Shown piece by piece: positions 47,165-56,230 of a stretch of 64,000 nucleotides of DNA. The notes beneath the pieces are model-generated. The model had not been told where the DNA came from and made no database searches. It saw only the letters and a list, made by a program, of their open reading frames with translations. Position 1 is the stretch's first letter. Each line of letters opens with the position of its first letter. The translations under genes were made by a program, and so were the position numbers. This stretch comes from Prochlorococcus marinus CUG1433 (GTDB taxonomy: Bacteria > Cyanobacteriota > Cyanobacteriia > PCC-6307 > Cyanobiaceae). The DNA is taken from NCBI GenBank assembly GCA_017644425.1, contig JAEPLN010000001.1, positions 186,001 through 250,000 on the forward strand. Reading direction: 5' to 3'.

Positions 47165-47824
47165 TTACTTGTTTGATTGCATAGATGCAACCTCTTCAGC
47201 GAAGTCCATCTGGTTTTTTTCTATACCTTCACCCAATGTATATCTAGTAAAGCGTCTTACTTTGATATTTTCTCCAATTTTTGCTGCGGCTTGTTTTACA
47301 AGGTCCTCAACTGTAAGAGAACTGTCTTTAATATAAGGTTGAGAAAGTAAAACTAACTCATTCAACCTTTTCGCTATTCTCCCTTCAACTATTTTTTCTT
47401 TAATTTGCTCTGGTTTGCCTGATAAATCATCTCTCCCCATTTCAATCTGCTTTTCTTTTTCTACGACATCTTCTGGTATTTCATCAATTGAGACATACTC
47501 AACATTTGGGCAAGCGGCTACCTGCATCGAGACATCTTTTAAAAGGGATTGAAATATATCACCTCTAGCAACAAAATCAGTTTCACAATTTAACTCTAGT
47601 AAAACGCCTACTCTTGATCCTGTGTGTATATAACTCCCTATAGAACCTTCAGTTGCAACTCTTCCTGATTTCTTTTCTGCACTAGCTATACCTTTCTTTC
47701 TTAACCATTCCAAAGCTTTTTCGACATTTCCATCGGTTTCATTAAGTGCTTTTTTGCAATCCATCATTCCGGCTCCAGTCTTATCTCTAAGATCTTTTAC
47801 GAGTTTTGCTGTAATGTTTCCCAT
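47165..47824 (-). CDS. tsf: Translation elongation factor Ts
   Basis: Nucleotide exchange factor for EF-Tu. 219 residues, the short cyanobacterial form: an N-terminal UBA-like [19 protein letters not shown], then [13 protein letters not shown] in the core, and a C-terminal [15 protein letters not shown]. It follows rpsB by 46 bases, the usual rpsB-tsf order. Confidence 0.98.
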   Translation of the reverse strand: MGNITAKLVKDLRDKTGAGMMDCKKALNETDGNVEKALEWLRKKGIASAEKKSGRVATEGSIGSYIHTGSRVGVLLELNCETDFVARGDIFQSLLKDVSMQVAACPNVEYVSIDEIPEDVVEKEKQIEMGRDDLSGKPEQIKEKIVEGRIAKRLNELVLLSQPYIKDSSLTVEDLVKQAAAKIGENIKVRRFTRYTLGEGIEKNQMDFAEEVASMQSNK

Positions 47825-47870
47825 TTAAGTAATAAAAAAGTAATAAAAATAGTAAGAGTTAAATTAAAAT

Positions 47871-48575
47871 TTAATTTTTCCTGTCGGCATTAGATCCTTT
47901 CCTACCTTCGTTTATAGCATCTGCAAGTCTTCCTAAGATAAGTTGAACAGATCTAACTGCATCATCGTTACATGGAATTGGGACTTCACACAAATCCGGA
48001 TCACAATTGGTATCCAACATTGAAACTAATGAAATATCTAATTTTCTTGCTTCTAAAACTGCATTAGATTCTCTTCTTTGGTCAACCAAAACCACAACAT
48101 CAGGTAGTCTTCTCATACCCTTAAGTCCTCCCAAATACTTCTGTAATCTTTCAAGTTCTCTTCTTAAAACTGCTGCTTCTTTTTTGGGTCTCATAGCAAT
48201 TGAACCACTACTTTCCATTCTTTCAAGATCCTTTAATCTCTCGATCCTAGCTTTCATAGTTGCCCAGTTTGTCAACATCCCTCCAAGCCACCTTTGGTTT
48301 ACATATGAAGCGCCACATCTAGTAGCCTCTTGGGCAACTACATCTGATGCTTGTTTTTTTGTCCCCACAAAAAGGAATCGTTTACCACTTTTTGCTGCGT
48401 TCCTTGTCCATTTGTATGCATCATTCATACATAATGCAGTTTTCACGAGGTCAATTATATGTACTCCATTTCTCGCGCAATATATATATTTAGACATTTT
48501 GGGATTCCAACGTCTAGTTTGATGCCCAAAATGAGCACCAGCTTCCATCATTTCAGATAGTGATACAACAGCCAT
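47871..48575 (-). CDS. rpsB: 30S ribosomal protein S2
   Basis: 234 residues: [19 protein letters not shown] at the N-terminus, [28 protein letters not shown], and [18 protein letters not shown](C)NDDA. Needed for 30S assembly and for S1 binding. Start ATG at 48575 with no good Shine-Dalgarno directly upstream; a GGAGG lies over 20 bases away inside a folded leader. Confidence 0.98.
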   Translation of the reverse strand: MAVVSLSEMMEAGAHFGHQTRRWNPKMSKYIYCARNGVHIIDLVKTALCMNDAYKWTRNAAKSGKRFLFVGTKKQASDVVAQEATRCGASYVNQRWLGGMLTNWATMKARIERLKDLERMESSGSIAMRPKKEAAVLRRELERLQKYLGGLKGMRRLPDVVVLVDQRRESNAVLEARKLDISLVSMLDTNCDPDLCEVPIPCNDDAVRSVQLILGRLADAINEGRKGSNADRKN

Positions 48576-48585
48576 AATTTAAAGG

Positions 48586-48645
48586 GTTTCGGGTTAGCCT
48601 CCATCTGACGGGGATTTACAGTGAATCACCCGAAACTGTCAGATG
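48586..48645 (-). promoter_or_regulatory. Candidate pseudoknot leader of the rpsB-tsf mRNA
   Basis: Read on the minus strand, two exact helices interleave. CATCTGAC (48645-48638) pairs with GTCAGATG (48609-48602), 8 pairs. ACCCGAAAC's partner GTTTCGGGT (48636-48628) pairs with 48594-48586, 9 pairs. The order A-B-A'-B' is that of an H-type pseudoknot with a 1-base first loop, an 18-base middle loop that can form a 4-pair hairpin (GATT/AATC), and a 7-base third loop that holds most of a GGAGG. The last helix ends 10 bases before the AUG. A pseudoknotted rpsB leader bound by S2 is known in enterobacteria; that this is a cyanobacterial counterpart is inference. Confidence 0.65.
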
Positions 48646-48698
48646 TGTGGATTTAATTTAAACCATTGTAGCAAGTGATGTGTATTTCTAAAAGTTTC

Positions 48699-49610
48699 TT
48701 ATTTTGTTTTAGTTAGCTGTTTAATATAAATATAATTTAGTGGAATCCTAAGTATCTCAAGCGCTAGTCTGTTTTTCTTTTTACTAACTAAAAACCTCAA
48801 AAAAGGAAGGATTCTATCTACACTGATTAATCCTCCCAGACACAGAGATTGCCAAAGTAATATATGAAGCGGTGTTAATTGAATCATAAATCTAACCCTT
48901 AAATTCGGATGTTTTTTATAAAAAAGTAAGGCCATCTTTGCCCTTTCTTTTTCTTGAACTATTAATGCTTCTATTTGTTCGCAATCAAATGGTGGGTGCC
49001 AATGAAACCCAACAGCATTTGGACATTTAATTAATTTTGTTCCTATTTTCCTTAATCTTTCTCCTAATTCAAGATCCTCCCAGCCATAAAGACTGAAGGA
49101 TGTATCAAATAAACCGGCACTTATGATTAATTCTTTTGATATTGCAACATTACCAGTAGCAAAGTAAGCAAAAGAAGTATCCGTTAATTTATTTTTTTCA
49201 ATCTGAGGATTTAGAAAATTAGATGTATTAATTACAGAACCATAGGTAAAACATTTTTTATTATTTCTCCTCCATGAGGCAAGTAATTTTTCAACATGGC
49301 AGTTTATAAAATCATCTAAAACTATAAGATCACTGTCAATAAAAATAATTATTTCATATTTTGATTTAATTACTCCAAGATTTCTGCCTAGTGCAGGACC
49401 TCCATGTTCCTGTTGAAAAAGAACCACATGTGGCAAATTATCTTTATTATTTTTAATCCACAAGCTAGTTCCATCTGTAGAGCCATCATCAACGACAATT
49501 ATTTCATAATTTCCGATATTTGTATTTAAAGTCTGATTCTCAAGAGCTTTAAGACATTTCATTAATATAGGTTTTCTATTATATGTTGGTATAACAATGC
49601 TTACATTCAT
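48699..49610 (-). CDS. Family 2 glycosyltransferase
   Basis: 303 residues, GT-A fold: VSIVIPTYNRKPILMKCL at the N-terminus, IIVVDDGSTDGT, GPALGRNLGVI and the IFIDSDLIV acid motif for metal and nucleotide-sugar, then the galactosyltransferase-like SLYGWEDLELGERL near residue 180. No membrane span is clear, though the last 60 residues are hydrophobic in places. Probably adds sugar to a cell-surface polymer; donor and acceptor unknown. Confidence 0.88.
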   Translation of the reverse strand: MNVSIVIPTYNRKPILMKCLKALENQTLNTNIGNYEIIVVDDGSTDGTSLWIKNNKDNLPHVVLFQQEHGGPALGRNLGVIKSKYEIIIFIDSDLIVLDDFINCHVEKLLASWRRNNKKCFTYGSVINTSNFLNPQIEKNKLTDTSFAYFATGNVAISKELIISAGLFDTSFSLYGWEDLELGERLRKIGTKLIKCPNAVGFHWHPPFDCEQIEALIVQEKERAKMALLFYKKHPNLRVRFMIQLTPLHILLWQSLCLGGLISVDRILPFLRFLVSKKKNRLALEILRIPLNYIYIKQLTKTK

Positions 49611-49672
49611 GATCTCGTTCTAAATATGAACTATTAAAAGTACTACTTAAAGATTAATGGGAAAAGTATTAT

Positions 49673-49819
49673 CTAATCAGCTGCCCCACCATTATTTGCA
49701 GTACCAGTAACATTGCCATCAGGTTTACCGTCAGTTCTTAATTTTCTTTTTTTGAACTTCCTAGCATAAGCTCGATTACGTTCTTGTTTTTCTTTTTTAA
49801 GATTCCTTCTCTTTGACAT
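49673..49819 (-). CDS. Small basic protein, 48 residues
   Basis: ATG at 49819, TAG at 49673-49675. The first 30 residues are very rich in Lys and Arg (MSKRRNLKKEKQERN, then ARKFKKRKLR), followed by a Gly/Asn/Ala-rich tail (GNVTGTANNGGAAD). Composition is that of a nucleic-acid- or ribosome-associated small protein, but no family is recognised. It lies 18 bases upstream of nothing else on its strand, just after the devA stop, so it may be read from the end of the devBCA transcript. Confidence 0.6.
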   Translation of the reverse strand: MSKRRNLKKEKQERNRAYARKFKKRKLRTDGKPDGNVTGTANNGGAAD

Positions 49820-49837
49820 GAAAATTTTAACTTTAAA

Positions 49838-50566
49838 CTATACTAGCTCACTATGAGCACTAAAAATCTTACCATCTTCCATGCTTAATATCCTATCTGC
49901 CATATCAGTAATTCTAGGATCATGAGTAACCATAAGTACCGAGCAATTTTGATCTTTTGCTAATTTCTTTAAGAGAGTAACTATTTCCCTACCTGTTACG
50001 CTATCTAAAGCAGAAGTTGGCTCATCAGCAAGTAAAAGCTTTGGATTTGCAGATAGCGCCCGAGCAATTGCTACTCTTTGTTTCTGACCTCCAGATAAGT
50101 CATTGGGCAATTTCTTGTGATGATCTTCTAATCCAACTGCTGAAAGCCATTTTCGTGCAATTTCACGTCTTTGCAAATAAGTTAAATCTTTTATTAAATC
50201 TGAACCCATTTGAACATTTTGTTCAGCTGTTAAACATCTCAAAAGGTTATGACCTTGAAAAATCATCCCAATACTTCTTCTGAGAATCTGCCTAGTTTTT
50301 CTTGTTGCACCATTTAATTGTTTATTTAATACAGTTAAGTTTCCACTTTGACAAGTTCTCAAAGCTCCAATCAATGTTAATAAAGTTGTTTTGCCGCATC
50401 CAGAAGGTCCTTTTAGAAGAACCAATTCTCCTCTATCGATATTCAAATTAACATTATCAAGAACTTGTTTTTTATTTTCATTTTTTCCATAAAAGTGACT
50501 TAAATTATTTATTGAAACTGTCTTTAAATTATTAAAGACTTTTTCTGATTTATTACCTTTATCCAT
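49838..50566 (-). CDS. devA: DevA-type ABC exporter ATP-binding protein
   Basis: 242 residues from the ATG at 50566 (a longer reading starting inside devC is less likely). Walker A GPSGCGKTTLLTLIGAL, IGMIFQGHNLLRCLTAEQNV, signature LSGGQKQRVAIARAL, Walker B LLLADEPTSALDSVTG, switch MVTHDPRI. This is the MacB/LolD-like branch; together with the DevC and DevB genes upstream it makes a DevBCA exporter, which in Anabaena moves envelope glycolipids with TolC. The substrate in a non-heterocystous picocyanobacterium is unknown. Confidence 0.9.
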   Translation of the reverse strand: MDKGNKSEKVFNNLKTVSINNLSHFYGKNENKKQVLDNVNLNIDRGELVLLKGPSGCGKTTLLTLIGALRTCQSGNLTVLNKQLNGATRKTRQILRRSIGMIFQGHNLLRCLTAEQNVQMGSDLIKDLTYLQRREIARKWLSAVGLEDHHKKLPNDLSGGQKQRVAIARALSANPKLLLADEPTSALDSVTGREIVTLLKKLAKDQNCSVLMVTHDPRITDMADRILSMEDGKIFSAHSELV

Positions 50567-50582
50567 AAGTTTTGTTGGTAAG

Positions 50583-51755
50583 TTAAAAAATCTCAGCAGG
50601 ATCAGCATCAACTAATTTACGCATAGCAATACCTGCAGAACCCATACACATAACTAAAACTAGTACAAAAATTAAAATTGTTTTTTCTGTATCCATTATT
50701 ATTGGGAGTTTAGTGGAGTTTCTTATGACGGAGTAAAGTATTTGGCCAGAGAAATAAGCAGGTAAATAGCCAAACAATGCCAACAAAAATCCCTCTCTTG
50801 CGACAACAAAGAAAAGAGACTTTAATCTATACCCCATAGCCAATAAGGTCGCATACTCTGGGAGGTGGTCAGTTACATCACTATAAAGAATTTGATACAC
50901 GACAACGCAACCTACAACAAAACCCATCAAAGCTCCCAAACTAAATATAAAACCTATTGCGGTGCTATTTTTCCAATAATTTTTTTCAAATTCTATAAAT
51001 TGATTTTTTGTAAGAACTCGAACATCATTTGGAAGTGAATTATTTAAAATTTTCGAAATCAAAATAGGGTCAGATCCCTTTCTAAGTTTTACTAGACCAA
51101 TTTCTATACTTCCAGGAGGATTAGCAGGGAATAGTCTTAAGAACGTTTCTCGACTTGTTATCAAATTACCGTCTGCACCAAATGATGGTCCTAACTCAAC
51201 AAGTCCTTCCACAATAACTCTTTTACCAGCAACTTCAGTTTCAACTTTTTGATCTGATAAGAACCATTCTTCAATCGGTCCGAATTCAGGTCTGGAAAGT
51301 TTGTCAAAAAGGACTCTTGATGGATTTCTTAATTTATATGCTTTTTTAGAAAATCCATCATCTAAAAGAAGAGAATCAGAAGGATTAAATCCTAAAGCAA
51401 GTATAGATCTAGTTTTAAGATTTTCAGGGTTTCTCCAAAGTAGATAATTTAGATTGACAGGCGCAGTTTTCTCAACATCCTCCAAGGCAAGAGTTTGAAC
51501 CAATCTTCTTTTTGGAAATCCACTCATGCTAATGGAACTTTTTGATCTAGGACTAATTAAAACAAGGTCAGCATCTAGAAGTTTATGGATAGTTACGCTC
51601 GTATCAAATAGACCATCTCTAAAGCCTAATTGCATAAACATCAAAATCCCTGCGAAACTTATTCCTGCAATAGCAACTGCCAACCTTAGTGGTTGCCTAG
51701 TCAACAATAACCAAGCTAAAGGAATTTTCCTAAATTTAAAAGGAGAAAAATTCAT
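50583..51755 (-). CDS. devC: DevC-type ABC exporter permease
   Basis: 390 residues, four membrane helices (one N-terminal, three C-terminal) around a large periplasmic domain, as in DevC/MacB-type permeases. The N-terminal PLAWLLLTRQPLRLAVAIAGI and the C-terminal DADPAEIF ending are typical of DevC. Its stop lies 16 bases before devA; its start overlaps devB's stop by one base. Confidence 0.9.
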   Translation of the reverse strand: MNFSPFKFRKIPLAWLLLTRQPLRLAVAIAGISFAGILMFMQLGFRDGLFDTSVTIHKLLDADLVLISPRSKSSISMSGFPKRRLVQTLALEDVEKTAPVNLNYLLWRNPENLKTRSILALGFNPSDSLLLDDGFSKKAYKLRNPSRVLFDKLSRPEFGPIEEWFLSDQKVETEVAGKRVIVEGLVELGPSFGADGNLITSRETFLRLFPANPPGSIEIGLVKLRKGSDPILISKILNNSLPNDVRVLTKNQFIEFEKNYWKNSTAIGFIFSLGALMGFVVGCVVVYQILYSDVTDHLPEYATLLAMGYRLKSLFFVVAREGFLLALFGYLPAYFSGQILYSVIRNSTKLPIIMDTEKTILIFVLVLVMCMGSAGIAMRKLVDADPAEIF

Positions 51756-52669
51756 TAAGGAATAAATTTTGCAATAACTTTCATCCCTGCATAGTTTTGC
51801 ACAATATCGATAGATTCTTTATCTAATTTTACTAGTACCTCAACAATACGCGAATCAGCATCTCCTGTTGGATCAGTTGATAAAACTTTTCTTTGTTTCA
51901 CCTGAGGGCTTATCCTAATTACCTGCCCCTTAAGAGTTTTTTTGAAACCACCATTTTCACTAGTTAATTCAACATTCTGAGAGATGGAGACTCTATCAAT
52001 ATCAGATTCATAAACCTCTATAAGAGCCTCCATCTTTTGACTTGAACCTATATCTAAGATCCCATTATTTTTAGGCCTTTCACCAACTCTTGTATTTATC
52101 CCAAGTATAAAACCATCAATTGGACTCCTTAGTTTTGAATTAAAGAGATCTATCTCGATATTTTTTTTATCTCCGGTATAGTTTATTTTTTGTTTTTGCA
52201 ACTTTAACAATTCATCTTTTCTTTGCGACATCTGAACAACAGAATAAACATCTTGACTCAATGCCAACTCATACCTCTTAATTTGATCTTTCTTTAAGGA
52301 AATTTCCTCATCAGTAGTTCCGAGTAGATAATTTATTCTTGAAAGATCTGCGATTAACTTTTCTCTGTTTTCGAAAATTGCAAGGACATCACCCTTTTTA
52401 ACAAAATCTCCTTCTTTCACCAAAAGTTCTTTAATTCGAGGAGACGAACCAAACTGACTTATAGGAGCTGCCAATTGTCTAATTTCACCAGAAGGAGAAA
52501 GTTGACCAAGTGCCGCAACCGCTATAATTGATGGTATAGAGTCTGGATTTACTTTATCTTCAAGTCTGGTATTTGAACTGTTAGTGCTTGAACAGGAAAC
52601 CATGCCAAGAGAGATTGGTGTAAAAAACAGTAAGAGAAAAAATAACTTTTTTAGAGTTTTCAAAAACAT
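51755..52669 (-). CDS. devB: DevB-type membrane fusion protein (HlyD family)
   Basis: 304 residues. N-terminal hydrophobic segment ends LGMVSCSST, with a lipobox-like cysteine, so it may be a lipoprotein. The lipoyl half-motif region (VKEGDFVKKGDVLAIFEN), a coiled-coil hairpin (ELALSQDVYSVVQMSQRK around it), SPIDGFILGINTRVGE and beta-barrel follow. Joins DevC to an outer-membrane channel. Shares one base with pcyA's stop. Confidence 0.9.
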   Translation of the reverse strand: MFLKTLKKLFFLLLFFTPISLGMVSCSSTNSSNTRLEDKVNPDSIPSIIAVAALGQLSPSGEIRQLAAPISQFGSSPRIKELLVKEGDFVKKGDVLAIFENREKLIADLSRINYLLGTTDEEISLKKDQIKRYELALSQDVYSVVQMSQRKDELLKLQKQKINYTGDKKNIEIDLFNSKLRSPIDGFILGINTRVGERPKNNGILDIGSSQKMEALIEVYESDIDRVSISQNVELTSENGGFKKTLKGQVIRISPQVKQRKVLSTDPTGDADSRIVEVLVKLDKESIDIVQNYAGMKVIAKFIP

Positions 52670-53394
52670 TAAAAATCAAACAATACAGTTTTTACATAAT
52701 TATTTACCCATTTTTCGTCAAAATATTTCAGAAGTACCATACTGGTCTTTTCGTTTCTCATTTGTTGAACACAATAATTCTTTTGATAATTTATTCTTTC
52801 TTGAATAATTTCCTCTTTTTGTTCAGGCCTAGCATTCTTACTTAACTTGATCAATACAGAAAGATAATGATCAACAATATCACAAAAATAATTTTTTTCA
52901 GATTCGTTTTTTAGTGAAGCAAAAAGTACATTTTTGGAGAAAATCTCTCCCCATTCAGGAAGCGCTCTTAATGAGGTGAAAGAACTTTTATCTATTGCTG
53001 ATAGAAGATTTTCGTATTTTATATATTGATTTTGAGAAGAAGGAGATAAATCAACAATCGCAGCTGAGACTATATCATTTATTTTTACTAAATCCATTCC
53101 AAAAATTGGAATATCAAACTTTGGATCAGGGAAAAAAACGCAATGCAAAATTCTAAGATTTTTAGAAAACTCTGCTACTTCGATATGTAGCTTTCTAAAT
53201 CCTTTTGCAACATGAAATTCGTTTTCTATGAAAAGTTCTCTCCCTATTTTATTGGATATTATATTCGAAATATTTGGATCAATATTTATGCTACTAATGT
53301 TCTCAAGCATAGATCTACGCTCTCTGAGGATTTTCAACAAGTCCAAAATAAGAGGATCAGTTAATTTAGTTTTAGTTAAAGATTCAGACAACAA
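52669..53394 (-). CDS. pcyA: Phycocyanobilin:ferredoxin oxidoreductase
   Basis: 241-residue member of the ferredoxin-dependent bilin reductases, closest in layout to PcyA, which reduces biliverdin IXa to phycocyanobilin. Recognised by [38 protein letters not shown] with the substrate-site aspartate, and [11 protein letters not shown] start. High-light Prochlorococcus has no phycobilisomes, so the bilin may serve a residual phycoerythrin, phytochrome-like sensor or another use (established background plus inference). It overlaps devB by one base, which is unusual company. Confidence 0.9.
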   Translation of the reverse strand: MLSESLTKTKLTDPLILDLLKILRERRSMLENISSINIDPNISNIISNKIGRELFIENEFHVAKGFRKLHIEVAEFSKNLRILHCVFFPDPKFDIPIFGMDLVKINDIVSAAIVDLSPSSQNQYIKYENLLSAIDKSSFTSLRALPEWGEIFSKNVLFASLKNESEKNYFCDIVDHYLSVLIKLSKNARPEQKEEIIQERINYQKNYCVQQMRNEKTSMVLLKYFDEKWVNNYVKTVLFDF

Positions 53395-53435
53395 AGCTAA
53401 AAAAGACCAAAATAGAGATAAAAGAGAATTTTTAA

Positions 53436-54698
53436 ATGAATGTAGGAGTGATTAACTACTATACCCATTCAAGCAAAACTAGATGTGTATTTGTGGATAA
53501 TAAAGAATTGCCGCTGATAAGTATTGATATTTGGTGCAAAGCAGGTTCTTCATTTGAGGAAGTTAATAAAAATGGTACTGCTCACTTTTTAGAACATATG
53601 ATTTTTAAAGGCTCTAAAAAATTAATGCCAGGAGAATTTGATCAAAAAATTGAATCTCTTGGGGGATTGAGCAATGCTTCAACAGGTTATGATGATGTAC
53701 ATTACCATGTTCTCGTACCACCTAATAACTTTAGAGAATCGCTTGCTCTTTTGACAAATATAGTTGTCTCACCAGACTTTAATACTGATGAGTTTATAAA
53801 AGAAAAAGGGGTAGTAATTGATGAAATAAAGCAACAAAATGACCAACCTGATGAGAAATTATTCAATTACTTTTTAAAAAGGGTTTGGCTAACTTCAAAT
53901 TATTCCAACTCGATATTAGGAACAGAAGAAAGTATTAATAAACTGCAAATAAGTGATCTTGAGAAATTTCATAGTAAAAATTACACCAATGAAAATATCT
54001 GTATCGCAATCGCAGGAAATCTTTCTGAAAATATTTACAAAATTTTTGAAAAAAGTGATCTTTCGGGAATAAATAAAAAACCAATTTGTAAGTACCCAAA
54101 TCATATTAATCCAAAAGATAAAGAAACTAAGCTAAAGATCAGAAAGGGTAGAGAGGTAATTAAGTTTGATAATTTAGAGTTTTCAAGAATATTTATGGCC
54201 TGGTTTATCCCAAACCTCAATGATCAAAAAAATATTATTGGATTAGAAATATTAGCATCAATACTTTCTGTAGGAAGAAATAGCAAGTTAGTAAAAATTT
54301 TAAAAGAAGATAAAAATCTTGTTGAATCAGTATATGTTGATGTTAGTGCTGGTGAATTAGGCGGTCTATTTATCATTGAAGCAAGTTGTGAAGAGAAAGA
54401 TATTTTTTTAGTGGAAAAGCAAATTAATAAAACGGTAGATGAGATTTCAGATCACAAAATTTTAACTTTGGATGAAATTAGAAAAGCAATAAATATTGTA
54501 AAAAGTAATTATGTTTTCAATTTAGAAACCTCTACTCAGCTTTCCTCATTCTTTGGAAATGAACTTCTTTGGGGAAGGAAATCTTCAATAAATGATTTAG
54601 AAAATCATTTAATTTATTGGAATGATTTGAATAATTTTCAAGATATCACTCGATATATCAGCAGTGATAAATTTACTCTTATTGCATCTCCTAGTTAA
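53436..54698 (+). CDS. M16 zinc peptidase, active subunit
   Basis: 420 residues with the inverted zinc motif H50-F-L-E53-H54 ([11 protein letters not shown]) and the later [11 protein letters not shown] acid, so it is catalytically complete. Typical half-size insulinase-type protein working as a dimer with a second, inactive half. The next gene overlaps its stop by one base and encodes that half. Divergent from pcyA by 41 bases. Confidence 0.92.
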   Translation: MNVGVINYYTHSSKTRCVFVDNKELPLISIDIWCKAGSSFEEVNKNGTAHFLEHMIFKGSKKLMPGEFDQKIESLGGLSNASTGYDDVHYHVLVPPNNFRESLALLTNIVVSPDFNTDEFIKEKGVVIDEIKQQNDQPDEKLFNYFLKRVWLTSNYSNSILGTEESINKLQISDLEKFHSKNYTNENICIAIAGNLSENIYKIFEKSDLSGINKKPICKYPNHINPKDKETKLKIRKGREVIKFDNLEFSRIFMAWFIPNLNDQKNIIGLEILASILSVGRNSKLVKILKEDKNLVESVYVDVSAGELGGLFIIEASCEEKDIFLVEKQINKTVDEISDHKILTLDEIRKAINIVKSNYVFNLETSTQLSSFFGNELLWGRKSSINDLENHLIYWNDLNNFQDITRYISSDKFTLIASPS

Positions 54699-55915
54699 TG
54701 ATCAAAAGATATTTCTCAAATAATAAAAAAAGAAATTTTTCAACTGCTTCAATTTGGATAAAAGGTGGCAGTGATATGGATAATGTCGGCAAAAAAGGAA
54801 TAAATAAAATACTTTGTTCATTACTTACCCGAGGGTGTGAAGGCTTTGATAACTTCGCTCTTTCTGAGTATATTGAATCCCATGGAGCAGAATTAAATCA
54901 AGAAATATTTGAAGATGGTATATCGATTAGTATCAAATCTCTAAATGAACATTTTAGTAAATTTCTTCCTATATTCGATTTGATAATTAACAAGCCGATT
55001 CTTTCCGAAAATGAATTTAAAAAAGTAAAAAATTCCTCTCTAAATTTAATAAGAAAAAATAGAGAGAATCCCTTTAATACTTGTTTTGAAAAATGGAGAA
55101 AAATTGTTTACAAAAGCCATCCTTATGCTTTTAATACAACTGGTAATACCAATGATGTCTCAAATATCTCCTATGAAAATGTTTTAGATGAGTTTAAAAA
55201 TTTTCAAAATAGGAAAAAATATATAATTTCAAACAACTTGGATATAAATGGAGAAGATTTAAGAAAAGCAGATCAAAAAGTCTTTAAAGAAAAAGTAAGC
55301 CCAATAAGTATTAACTTAGATCCAATGTGTAGATTTGATTTTACAAAAAATGATTCAAATCAAACAATAATAATGTTAGGTAACCAAACTTGTTCATGTA
55401 GGAGTAGTGAATATTTGCCACTAAAAGTTTTGGAATCATATTTATCTTATGGAATGAGCGCCGCATTGTTTAAATTATTTAGGGAAAAAAATGGAATTTC
55501 TTACGATCTGGGCGTTTTTAATCCTGTCAGAAGCAAGAATGCTCCTTTTTTAGTTTATCTATCAGTATCAAATAAAAATGCGATTTTTGCATTTCAACTT
55601 TTATCCTCGTTTTGGGAAAACTTACTTTTAAAACCATTAGTTGAAAGTGAAATATATTTAGCCAAAGAAAAATTGAAAGGTTCCTTCCTTTTCAATAATC
55701 AATCATTAGATGAAATTTTACAAAGAGAAATACAATTAATCAGCTATGGCATGACTCCAATTTCAGAAGTTGAATTAGCTTCAAAAGTTGACGCAATATC
55801 TCCATTAGAGATCTTTACATTGACTAATAAATATTTTTCGAAACCTTTTTTAAGTATTTCTGGTAATAAAAAAATATGCTTAGAAATTAAATCTAATTGG
55901 ATAAAAAACTTTTAG
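54698..55915 (+). CDS. M16 peptidase-like partner subunit, inactive
   Basis: 405 residues of the same fold, but the zinc-binding HxxEH is missing (the aligned region reads GINKILCSLLTRG). It keeps the C-terminal substrate-positioning Arg/Tyr pair (FREKNGISYDLGV), which in two-gene M16 peptidases is supplied by the inactive subunit. Translationally coupled to the active half (1-base overlap). Confidence 0.9.
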   Translation: MIKRYFSNNKKRNFSTASIWIKGGSDMDNVGKKGINKILCSLLTRGCEGFDNFALSEYIESHGAELNQEIFEDGISISIKSLNEHFSKFLPIFDLIINKPILSENEFKKVKNSSLNLIRKNRENPFNTCFEKWRKIVYKSHPYAFNTTGNTNDVSNISYENVLDEFKNFQNRKKYIISNNLDINGEDLRKADQKVFKEKVSPISINLDPMCRFDFTKNDSNQTIIMLGNQTCSCRSSEYLPLKVLESYLSYGMSAALFKLFREKNGISYDLGVFNPVRSKNAPFLVYLSVSNKNAIFAFQLLSSFWENLLLKPLVESEIYLAKEKLKGSFLFNNQSLDEILQREIQLISYGMTPISEVELASKVDAISPLEIFTLTNKYFSKPFLSISGNKKICLEIKSNWIKNF

Positions 55916-56124
55916 GTTAATTTTTCAATTTTATCAATATCAATAAGAAAAGAACCTCTTCTAAATTTCACTTCAACAGTGTCAGGAGATTTTATTGATA
56001 GTATTTCTCCAATTTCGTCAATTGCTACCAAATCAGGAGGTCGTAACATTGGCATATTATCCGACGTTTTTAAAAAGGAAACAGGCGCAATTAATTTAAC
56101 CTTGTCTTTGATTTCAAATTTCAT
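55912..56124 (-). CDS. sipA: SipA / DUF3148 family protein
   Basis: 70 residues from the ATG at 56124. Small SH3-like beta protein with VKLIAPVSFLKTSDNMPMLRPPDLVA (here noted as its parts VSFLKTSDNMPM and MLRPPDLVA), IGEILSI and KFRRGSFLIDIDKIEKL. SipA binds the histidine kinase NblS/Hik33 and affects its activity under high light and nutrient stress. It overlaps the M16 partner gene's end by 4 bases and diverges from ftsH. Confidence 0.9.
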   Translation of the reverse strand: MKFEIKDKVKLIAPVSFLKTSDNMPMLRPPDLVAIDEIGEILSIKSPDTVEVKFRRGSFLIDIDKIEKLT

Positions 56125-56230
56125 CAAACAATTAATACATTTAAGAGTAATATAAGCATAAAGTTAGAGAAAATATCAACGAAATGTACTGCTACTGTCT
56201 ACAATCTAATAACGAAACATAATTGAATTA

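Noticed and set aside
48007-48522. 171-codon plus-strand open frame
   Set aside because: Antisense shadow of rpsB; no protein-like motifs and the rpsB frame is fully conserved.
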